DNA from: Diorhabda sublineata
Lineage: Eukaryota; Arthropoda; Insecta; Coleoptera; Chrysomelidae
Assembly (NCBI RefSeq): GCF_026230105.1
Contig: NC_079475.1
Span: 14,834,125-14,898,124, forward strand
Length of the DNA: 64,000 nt
Direction of reading: 5' to 3'
The translations under genes were made by a program, and so were the position numbers. Position 1 is the stretch's first letter, and each line of letters begins with the position of its first letter. The notes beneath the pieces were generated by a model. That model was not told the DNA's origin, searched no databases, and worked only from the letters and a program-made list of their open reading frames with translations. Of the stretch, positions 36,001-48,000 are shown one piece after another.

Positions 36001-39000
36001 TATAAATTAAAAACTAACATTATCTAGTTAATAACACCATATAAAAATTAATTTTCAATTTTTTTCTTTTTGGTAAATACGTCAATGATATAAATAGAAT
36101 TGTCTCAAAGGAAAATTAATACTAAACAATGATATTGTGACGGATACACATCCTTGAGTGGCTCCATCTATCATTGGGTAACTATTGTTCTCAACGTTTC
36201 TGTAAGAAGTTGAATAGAACTAGATACCATTTTCTACAATTTTGATCATTTCTTTGGAATAAATTGACAAACATCATATTTTGGGATGTTTGGTCAAGTT
36301 CACTGAGATTGAGAGTTCGTAAATAAAAAAATCGACTTACCCTTCCAACAAAATCACCTTTACCTGGATTCGGAAAAGGAGCGAACTTTCTATAAATATG
36401 ACCAACTCTTGAACAAGGAGCATCATACATTTGTCCACCACATTGCCAAATTTTGAAACTAAGTTCATATTGTTCACCACCCCAAATATCCAAACCTTCA
36501 TCGTATCCGCCCAATTCCCAAAAGAATTTTCTACTTATGGCAAACAGCCCTCCAGCCATTACTGGGCTCCTGTAATATTTCATTGAAATGAAATTTCAAA
36601 AGCCTTTATATGTCAAAAAAAATTAATTAAAGTTTCACTCTGTCCCAAATATCTAATCTAAGAAAATCGGTTACAATATAAGTCAACTGCAAGGTGATTA
36701 TTTCGTTGTGAAAGTTTACACTTTTTCACTAAACGGTTACAATAAAACACAAATGCAGGGTGAGTATGTCGTTCGACAAAGAAATTCTGTCAATTTTCAC
36801 TCTTATTTCACTAATTACTTAAATAAAAGTCAACTGCAGGGTAAGTCGTTCATCAAAGAAATTCTGCAGTTTTCACTATTTTTTCACTACTTTTTACAAT
36901 AAAAGTCCACTGCAGGGAAAATATATAATTAGACAAAGAAATTCTGTCAGTTTTCACTTTTTTACTAAAAGGTTACAATAAAATTCAACTGCAGGGGGAG
37001 TATGTTGTTCGACAAAGAAATTATGTCAGTTTTCATTCTTATTTCATTAATTACTTAAATAAAAGTCAATTGCAGGGTGAGTAAGTCGTTCAACAAAGAA
37101 ATTATGTCAGTTTTCACTATTTTTTCATTAATTTTTACAATAAAAGTCCACTACAGGGTTAGTATGTCGTTCGACAAAGAATTTCTGTCAGTTTTCACTC
37201 TTTTTTCAATAATTTTTACAATAAAAGTCCTCTGCAGGGTGAGTATGTCGTTCGACAAAGAAATTCTGTCAGTGTTCACTCTTATTTCACTAATTATTTA
37301 AATAAAAGTCAAATGCAGGGTAAGTAAGTCGTTCATCAAAGAAATTCTGCAGTTTTCACTATTTTTTCACTAATTTTTACAATAAAAGTCCACTGCAGGG
37401 TGAGTATGTCGTTCGACATAGAATTTCTGTCAGTTTTCACTCTTTTTTCACTAATTTTTACAATAAAAGTCCACTGCAGGGAAAATATATAATTAGACAA
37501 AGAAATTCTGTCAATGTACACCTTATTTCACTAATTATTTTTTAAATAAAAGTCAACTGCGGGTGAGTAAGTCGTACAACAAAGAAATTCTGTCAGTTTT
37601 CACTCTTATTTCCTAATTACTTAAATAAAAGTCAACTGCAGGGTGAGTATGTTGTTCAACAAAGAATGTCTGTCTTCACTCTTTTTTTATTAAATGTTAC
37701 AATAAAAGTCCACTGCAGGGTGAGTAAGTCGTTCAACAAAGAAATTCTGTCAGTTTTCACTTTTTTTACTAAAAGGTTACAATAAAATTCAACTGCAGGG
37801 GGAGTATGTTGTTCGACAAAGAAATTATGTCAGTTTTCATTCTTATTTCATTAATTACTTAAATAAAAGTCAATTGCAGGGTGAGTAAGTCGTTCAACAA
37901 AGAAATTATGTCAGTTTTCACTCTTATTTAAGTAAATGATGAACTTTAAAAGGTCAATATTTCAAACTAGTTTACATCATGCCATCTGGTGAAATGAGTT
38001 TCAAGATAGAAAATAACTGATTGGTATCAACATAATGGTGTCATAATTTGTAAATCAGTTTTTCATTAGAAAGAAACTTGAAATGAAGAAAATTTATCAC
38101 GAAAAAAGATATAAAAAAGTTAGGTTAGTTGTAAAACAGGTTAAAAAAAATAATTTGTATATTTAGCTCATCTAACAGTTTTCGTGCAGATAATCTCCTC
38201 CAAAATTCTGTATCAGTGATGATTGAGAGGTTAGGATTCGATGTGTTAAAATTCTATATCAAAAAAGTAAAACATAATCACCAGCGGAGGATACATCATG
38301 ATCAAGATTTTGCCATCTTGGACACAGACGATGAAGAGTTAATTTTTTACAGCTCCACACCAGCCGAAAGAAAAAATCGAAGTTAGAATGATTGACGATG
38401 ATTGGCTAACGTAGATAGTGAAGCCTGTCCTGTTCTATTATGTTAATAAGTTTGGCGGATGCGGATATTCTCGGAAAGACCATTTACATACACTTCTTAG
38501 TAGCCAGATGATATCCTTCTTGAAGGATCCTAAATATGGTAGAATTATGTGAATTTTTTCATCACTCACCATGTATAATGAACTTTGTCCACTCCAAAAT
38601 CCATTTATGATAATCAATATCGATTTGGAATGTCGCAAAAACTGTTTTTGTATAAGTAGTGTACATAAAAAGTTTATTACTCACTTAAAAGGCTCAGTAG
38701 GTCGTTTGAGGTCTTCAGGAAGAAGAGGTAATCTTTTATAAAAAAATTCCCAATCGAATGCACCTCTGGCACCTTCATCTTGAGCTCTGTATTCGAATGT
38801 TTCATAAGCTATCACGTCGATAAAGGGACATACGCAAGTCTTGTAATCTTGAGCAATTGGTTCTGAAGAATATTTCTTTATATTAGGAGAAGAAGAGGCT
38901 AATAATATCAGTATATGGATATGGTATTTATGTTCGAGAAATATACCTAATAGTGGAGGTAACCAGTTAACATTGGCTTCTGTATGAGAATCCAAAAAAA

Positions 39001-42000
39001 TTAATACATCAGCTGTGGCTTCACGGGCACCTGCTAATCTTGCTCTGATTAGTCCACTTCTTTCGGGCAAATGTATCGTTCTCACTTTTGTTAAATTTGC
39101 TGCCAAATAATCGTCCAAAGGTTTTTTCGTGAAAGCTACAAAAAAATATACAAATCTGAGAAAAAAATCGACTTTGCAACCGCAGATCACTAGCAAAAAA
39201 ATGAACTCGAAATGGTATTTTTATTAGTAAAATATCAAAGCTAATGGCGTTAACACACACTTTAACAACAAACAAGAATTTTACAGGGAATTGGACATAA
39301 CAAGTGATAATCATGGTCAAGAGGTCACCCTATTACGACGAAGCTAGAATCAGCAAGAAGTGGCCAGTGAGAGGTAACTTGACCTTATCAAGAGACTGGT
39401 AACTTTCATCGAAGACGCGTTTCCGGAAGAAAAATGTGCCCTCCGGGAGATGACCGATTCATTGTCAGCACATCAGTGGGAAATAGGGCCCTCATTGATG
39501 TTCAAGTCCAACAAGAGCTCATAGAAACGCGATGAATGGTCGGGCAGTCAGAAAAAGATTCAGCTAAAAACATCAGTTTCAAATTAACCTCAGCCCACCG
39601 AGCCCACGTTTTGCCAGAGAACACGTTAATTGGAGCGATTAATACGGAAAATATATAAAACAAAAACTTACAAAATGAAGAAAGTAAAGCCGAGGAAGAA
39701 GTTGTACAGAAGACATGCCGAGGGAAAACGGAGAATAAGATGGCAGTGGAAAAACAAGGAATACGATAGCAAAGATAAAACAAAAGATAGGAAAGAATGG
39801 AAACAGTTGGTGAAAAAAGGATTTTTTCCAAGAAATAAAAAAATTTATTATATGAATACTGGAATAAATAAGATATTATTGTAGACTGTCTTAAGGCCAG
39901 TCCAAAACCCGAAATTCCAATATCTTATTCAGCCATTTTTCGATTATAATGACTACATTTGGGATATAAGAACACTAGTGGTAGTTGGGGAGTCCAGGAG
40001 GAGGAAATGGGTCGCCTCCCATTTTCTAGGGAAAATATAATTAAGGTTTCAATTAAAAGACATGCTGTATTTGCCGCAGTAAAAAGTGCAGCATATGTAT
40101 TCAAGGAAGTAACAAATAAGAATGTATATTTGAAAGTACTAAAAACTACAGGCAGTGATTGGGGACTCATTAGGGGGCAGTCGCCTCCCATTTTCTAGGG
40201 AAAATATAATTAAGTTTTCACCTAAAAGACATGCAGTATTTGTCACTTTTAAAAGTGCAGCATATGCATTCAAAGAGGTAACAAATAAGAATTTGTATTT
40301 GAAAGTACTAAGAACTACTGGCGGTGATTGGGGAGTCTAGAAGAGGACAGTTGCCCTCAATTTTCTAGGGAAAATGTAATTAAAGCTTCACCTAAAAAAC
40401 ATGCAGTATTTGCCGCTGTTAAAAGTTCAGCAAATGCATTCAAAGAGGTAGTAAATAAGAATTTGTATTTGAAAGTACTAAGAACTACTGGCGGTGATTG
40501 GGGAGTCTAGAAGGGGGCAGTCGCCCTCAATTTTCTAGGGAAAATATAATTAAGACTTCACCTAAAAGACATGCAGTATTTGCCGCAGTTAAAAGTGCAG
40601 CATATGCATTCTAAAGAGGTAACAAAGATTTTGTATTTGAAAGTACTAAGTGACGCAAAGTTTAGCAGCAGATTTGAAAGCTTATTATGAGCAGTTCAAT
40701 AACATTTGATAGATATATAAGTTTGAGTTTATTTTTGTATTGAATGTTATGAACCACTTCTTTGGAAAAATTAACATCCTTTCAAGGTACATACAGAATC
40801 ATGAAGTACTCCATGTCGCTGACACCGTAGTTATGTCCATAAATGGTTTGAGAACTGAAGAAGAATTTCAAAAATTTTTTACTGAAGCAGGACTTTGAAG
40901 GACCAACAGTTTAGCACAAAAGAAAATTTCCACCTAAAATAGGTGGAGGAGATGTTCATCTTGAATATGATTTACCTCAAGCCCTTTCTTTTAAAACGTT
41001 TCACTACCCTCTGTTGAAAACACTGAGTGAGGAACATTAGGTCACGAGTTGGAAAAAAACCAGCCGGTTCTACTCTGCGATATGGAATTAGTGCTAACGA
41101 CTTCGACTTTGTTAATATCGTATCAAAGAAGCATGTTTTGTTGATAGTTCCGCACTTAGCCACAGAAATTGACGTATTTTCAAAAATGAAGCATGATTCA
41201 GACAAAATTGATCTTCATCCTATGCTAAATTTGGTTTCCCAATTTAAGTCTCAAGATGTTCACAACCAGAATGTATTACCTAAGTTTTTGTAACTGTTTT
41301 TGACTATCCCTGCGTCCACTGCAATAACAGAACGATCTTTCAGTATATTGAAACGCAAGTTGGTATTTTTTATTCATATAACAACCCTTCATCATAATAA
41401 AATTTCCCCATAATTTTTACATCGAAATCACTTACGTTTTGAACTAAAATCGTCGACTAGAATAATTTCCTTCAAAAGATGAGGCGGCGATCTATTAATT
41501 ACACTTACAGCTGTCCTTAACAATGTTGTCCAATGTTCGTTATGAAATGGTACAATAACACTAACGGTGGGAAGGTTCTTGAGATATTTCTTAGATTTAC
41601 ATCTAAAAATTAAAATGAATTTGATTTGATAACAACGATTTTTCAATATTTGATGGACATCGAGGTTTTACTGTTTCCATGGTCAGAACCTTTCGTTATC
41701 TCAAAGTGCATAAAAATGTTTAAATTATTCTTCAATTCCGAGAATTTGGTTATATATTTTCATTGAAAAATCCTACTTTACAGGATTGTAATTTGTCAAA
41801 AGACAATTTCAGATTCGCCCTCACCCTGAAATTATCAAATAATTACTTATTAGATCTTACCCTACATGTCTAATATCAGGTACGGCTCTATCTAGTGCAA
41901 TCTTATCGCTAAGAAGAGCGTTGAATCCGTTAACTTTGTACAAAGCGTCATATTGTGCAGTCTCAGAATTATCCAAATAAGCCGCTTTGCCCTGTTCTCC

Positions 42001-45000
42001 CCTACCTAGAAAAAAATAATCTATTTCAATTATTTCTTTATAATTGTAGATTAGACTACTGATAGTGATAAGTGATAAGAAAAATGTAATAAAATTTATT
42101 AAGTAATTTGGATAATTTCAGTTGTTTATGTGTACTGCATCTTCAATCTTAGGACAGCCGGTATAGATAATTTGTTAAAGTGGTAAAGCCATTTACTGAT
42201 ACAAATTCATTCATTAAATTTAAATACCTTTCTTATCAATCTAATTTTGCAACCTAACCTAACCTAACCTAGGAAAGGGGAAAAGGAAAGTGGAAAAAGG
42301 AAAGGGGGAAAAAAGAGTAAATTTAGTGAATTTGTGGTTAATCTATTCTCTATATTCGCTGTTCCACTGCTGTCAGGCTAGAAGCTAAGCTGCCATGAAG
42401 TAACCAACCGGCAAACCATCACTACGTGAAAATTAACTTCAAATTTGAGCTCAGTTGAGGGCTTTCCATAGATAAGTCTAAGTTTTATTTTAATAATTTT
42501 TAATAAAATTATTTGTCGCTGAAATATTGTTGACGGCGATAAATATTAATTGGGAAAATTGTGTCCAGTCACAGTTTATTTAGAATTTATTCATTTAATT
42601 CCAGCTTTTTAATCTATTTTTTTCTCTACTTTTGACATCGTTGGTTAAAAACCTTGTGTTCAATTTAATACTAATTGTTCACAATTTTTTGCAGTTCTTT
42701 CTGTAAAAATTTTAGGATGAGATGTTCGTAGCTCGATAAATATGTTCTGAATGCAACACAAATATTGTATAATGCAACATCATATTTATAAATCGTGATC
42801 ATTTTACAAGGTGTACGCCGGGAAGGTATACTACTCTGTTTGTTTATAATTTTTGATTAAATGGAAGAGAATGGATCTTATATTGATAAATGTTTTATTT
42901 TTAGTCGACAATTATATATGGAATTCAATATCAGATAAATGTCCGTCTCTGTTAGCCTCACAAATGCGAGCCCTTTTGAGTACATTTTTCATTACATTCT
43001 CACACATTTCAAGCGGTATTTCATTAATTTCATCACGAATATTTTGCTTGAGTTGCTCCAGCGTTTCTGGTTTGTTTGCATAAGACTTGCTTTTCAAATA
43101 TCCCCACAAAAAGAAGTCCGGAGCAGTCAAATCAGGCGACTGTGGAGGCCAATCAACATCACCATTTTTTGAAATAACTTGTTGTGGAAATAGGTCTCGC
43201 AGTAATTCCATTGTAATCATCCTGGCTGTATGCGATGTGGCATCGACTTGTTGATATCACATGTTAATTAAACTCAAAGCATGCAATCTTGGCGTTAAAA
43301 AGTTTTCAATCATATCACGATATCAATCTCCATTGACAGTAGAGTCCAATGATTGCACACCAGACTGTCACTTTTAATAGATGCAAAGGTGAATGATGAA
43401 TAATTTGAGGTTTTTCCATTGCTCAGAACCGACTAATCTGTTTATTCACATATCCATTCAAATGAAAATGTGCCTCGGCACTCATTATGATTTTCTCATG
43501 GAAATCGGAGTTGTCATAGGCAATCTGTAGCATCCTATTGGTATATCTACGGCTGAATCTTAAATGGAAACAAATGCAAATCCTTGTGTAAAATTATGGC
43601 CAAAGTTGTTCTTTGAAGAGCAAGCTCCTGAGCACGGCGTCGAATTGAGCTTAATGGATTGTTTAGAACACTTTCTTGAACAGCAGATCTTGCAGTACGT
43701 TGTGGTTCATGCTTGGGCCTATCAGCTACAGTTCCTCTTTCCTCGAAATCATTCTCTACACGATAAATAGTGCGTCTTGTTGGCACGTTGTTTCACATAA
43801 CTTTCTCACCGTCACAGTAATCGATGATTGATTTTGATAAAATGTTTTAACGATTAAAACACGTTGGTTTACCGAATATTTTTCCATAATAAATTTGCCA
43901 CGTCTCTACTTCACGACTACTAAATATGAACTGTCAGCACTAATTTTCAGCAAAACGGCGGCAAAACAAAGTACTATACCTTCCCGGCGGACACCTGTTA
44001 TGACAATTATTTTGAAACTAAGAAAAGTCATTTCTGAAATACAATGTTTATTCCGGTAAATAGATAATTAATGGTAATAAAAGTGTAGTAGATTATAACC
44101 CAACTTGGCATTGAATTTTTTTTGTTGTAATCAGAATTTATCAGACTGAAACTTGGGCGGAATAATAAATTTCAGTAACGTAACGTATAATCAAAATACA
44201 ACTAATTCTAATATTGGTATACGAGTTGTTATAATTTAAGTTACCGCGAGTACAGTAATTTTCTTTTCAAATAATAGCGCAGTTGAATATATTGTTCGAA
44301 ATAATCCTCAAAATGACAAGAAGTTCAATTTCGATCAGTGAGTTTCTAAACTAGCGAATAAATTTATTGTCTACGTAATTCGTAGTAAAACAGTGGGCGG
44401 CCAAGGGTCGTTACACAAATAATAGCCTTCTGAGAAGCCAGTCGTGCCTCACTCAACATTACCAAAGGCTGATGTCCTTGGTGGAACAGGCTCTTTGGCT
44501 ATAACCTTTTTACGAATTAGGATATGTTAACCAACTGAAAAGGAAAAAACTGCGATGGCTTGATTCCGCGCTGGATGGAGACCGCATAAATGAAATCCAG
44601 CAAATGCGAATGACTTTTTGAGCCAGCTCGTTATACTATGGGAGTGGAGCGGCCTGGACCTCCAGGTTGGAAGTCTTCGGTGGAGGAGGGTTGGATGTCG
44701 AGGCAAACTTAGGATCTAGGGTCGTTGAGCCCTGAGCCTTCTCGGTAATCTTGGCCTTCCTTCTCCTTTTTTCCTCAGCTCCACTGATGTTTTAGCCGGG
44801 CCTTGTCAAAAGCACCGGTCAGAGCTTGAACCCCGGTAGGCACCTATGTTTTGGTGGTAGTGGGTATCGTAGTACCTCTCAGAGAGGAGGAGAATTTTAC
44901 ATACTCCCTACTCTTGTGAGGTCCTTCCGCTAGATTACTCGCAGTCATTGTATGCGACACCTGAATAGGGTTCAGATCATTCCTTGGCACGATTGTTTCC

Positions 45001-48000
45001 GCTTTGGATTAAGTCTTTTGCCTCTCTCATGCCCACGTATAGTCGCGGCTGCTGGAAACTCTCACTAACGTCAAAATCCAACGGCTCCTTGGTATCTCTT
45101 GATGTACATATTTTTGTAATGACTAGAAAATGATCCTTGATATTTATTATCGATTAAAACGTGGCCTATCTGATTCTGAGTTCTTGCATCAAGTAAGTTT
45201 GTGATTATCTGGTACAGTGTTTTGTAAATATGGCCTGATATAGTAAATAGAGTCCGTTCGCAAAAATCTTTATACACGCTTCAGTGCTAAATCTCATCAA
45301 GCTTTACATATAGTTTCAGCTTGCTGCTTCGATTGATTTTACATAAAATTTTTGACTAAAGCAAACACAAATCAAAAACATAATGGAAACTGTTTACGGT
45401 GATTTGTGTTCACCATTTTCAACAATTGAACATTGTTCTAAGTTGTTTCGCTGGGGACGATAATGATTAGAAAATGACTCACGAACGGGAAGTCTTGTGA
45501 CGGTCACTAGTCCAGAAAATGTTAAGGGGAAAAATCAATAAATTGTAACGGGTGAGGAAACTACCATCTTTTTTACTATGATTCTACATCCAAAATAGAC
45601 TCTATGGAGTGGCAGCAGAGCCCGTGCCAAAAAAATCAAAGGTCACGAAAAACACCAAAAAAGTGATGATTTTGGGACCGCGGGGGTATCCGTTCGATTG
45701 ACTTTAAGGAATCAAATACAACAGTAATCGCATCATAATACTTACCAAGTCAGTTACCTCAAAAACTTATCGAATAAAGGCTCGGAAAATTCAGCCGAGA
45801 TGTGCGCTTTCTTCATGACAATGCTCCGCTTTCCAAGGCTCCTATACACAAACGTGGTTTCAGAGATTGAACAGCCACCATATAGCCTTTATCTACCACC
45901 CTCCGACTATTTTTGTTCGCAAAGCTGAAGGCCGAGTTAAGGGATAAGAGATTTAACAGTGAAGATAATATTAAACAGGCGGTATTCGAATAGAAGCTTT
46001 AGCCAAACGTTATGAAAAGTATGTGGAAATGAAGGAAGAATATATTGAAAAATGATCACAGGTTTTCCTATTTTTGATCTTTCTATCTTCGGCTAAAAAT
46101 TCATATACCGCACTAGGTATTTGTATAATAAATACCACAATTTTTCTTTTTCCATGGTTTGTTTTATATTTTCCATAAACTCTAGTTCCTTTCTCATTTT
46201 GATACACTCCTCTTTTAGTCCAATTAACTGCTAATTCGTCCTTCTTTGTTTTTTTTAAGTTTCTCAGCTCTTCCATCATTCCCTCGTTGTTTTTTACATC
46301 AATTGTTCCATCATGGTTATTAATACTTCTTCTGTGGGACCCTTAATTGCTGTACTTCCATTGAGCGTTCTTTTTATCTTTTTACTTCGTCCAAACGCTT
46401 GGTCTAAAACTTCTCTTTTCCTTTTATATTCTTTCCTCTGTATCAGATATATTTTGCAATTTGGTGGTCACCACGAAAGATGAAAAAACTCAGTTCAATC
46501 TTTTGGAAGTTTTATCTCCTATCAGTTATACTCTCATTCAGTGTATGAAGTTTTATTAATTTTTGCACGGTCCGGCAAAACTGTTAATTAATTAGGGTTC
46601 GTTTTTTTTTTTTAAAAAATATCAGACAGCTACAAGTATCCGCTAGAATACAAAAAACCCTTAATACATTTTAATATAACTCTTCTGCGGATAACGAGAT
46701 ATTCAGCCTTACCTTGAACATTCATTTTATTAATATTATTTCATTTATTTACGTGATTTTTTAAGTTTATTTATGCACAACCTTGTTCTACTGGTTAAGT
46801 GAATTGCTTTCCTGAATAACTTACATAACTACTTTTTTCAATAATATAATGTTCGATACACATTCTCTGAACAAAAGGGTGGAGCAAAAAATGTCTAAGA
46901 CATTTCTCTTGATGGAGGTCATCTTTCAAAAGTATCACAACTACAAAAACGTCGAAAATTTTTTATTAAAAAAATTGTGTATTCAATTATGATTTGATAA
47001 ATAAGTTCTTTATCTACTGGAAATAACATTTTTTTTCCCTTCAAGTACCATCTTTCAAACAACATCCGTCAATTTTGAACTCTTTCCCATGGAGTGTTTT
47101 TTAAATGGCGACTCTTTCACAGAAAAATCCACAATTATTGACTGGTATGTGGAGTGAAAAACGTGAGGGAAAACCGCATGGGATAGATAGTAGATATCAC
47201 GAAAATATCATACGAGTATTTGAAAATGAAAAGGGTCCTTTCCAAATAGATTTCCTCTCAAAGGAATAAAAATAATAAACTGATTTAGAACGCTTTGTAT
47301 CGATAAATGACTATGGACGAAAGCAGCGGAATCCAAACAGCAGTATGTATGAAGTAGACTTCGTCTATCTTGTGGTGAGACTTTTTATCAAAAGAGCATT
47401 CGGATCCACTAGCAATAAGCCATGCGTCGAATATGTGTGCATAAGTTTTTCCATTTAAATCAATTGTCTGCGTATACACTCAGCCCACCCCACGCCCCGC
47501 CATCCCACATGAGAACATTCAAAATTCTCAGGACGCGCGTTAAGACATTTTGAAAAGATTGTGTATATAATCAAATTATTTTTATCCATACAGAAGTACA
47601 TATGATACCGATTAGATCTCGGATTAATAGAGGAAAGTACCCTAAACCGGGCCCCTTCCCCTAAAGTGGACAACTGGTCTTCTGATACTGGATTCTCCTG
47701 AACTTTGTCCTATTCAACTGTAATCAATAGTTTAGGCATCTACCACTTTGTAGTGGAGCGCAGACATAACCCACTTCATATTATGTTCACCATCAGTTCA
47801 CCATTACATGTTTCGATAGTAAAAAAAGTTTTTGAGCAGTGCTACACTTTTCATTATTTTTCCCAGATATTTTCAGGTAAGCCTTTATATCTAAATATTC
47901 TTAAATGGCAAGTTTTAAGTTTATTGTTTATCGTATCATTTAGATATTTGGTTCAAAATTAAACGGGTTAACAAACTGATGGCTTTAGTCGCTTAAACCG

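Noticed and set aside
36191..36340. Continuation of GALNT exon 7 as open frame past 36341
   Set aside because: The frame is open, but GTAAG at 36340 and the clean join to NYRRVAEVW at 35848 show that it is intron.
37077..37521. Open frames within the 81-bp minisatellite
   Set aside because: They are periodic translations of the repeat with no codon conservation.
39021..39320. Minus-strand frame overlapping GALNT exon 5
   Set aside because: It is a shadow frame; the true exon reads DDYLAANLTKVRTIHLPERS in another frame.
44440..45060. GC-richer stretch as a possible host gene
   Set aside because: No long frame and no splice-consistent coding pattern; it more likely belongs to the nearby LINE fragment.
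46010..46279. Lys-rich minus-strand frame of 89 codons
   Set aside because: Overlaps the end of the mariner pseudogene and shows only charged low-complexity sequence; no family recognised.
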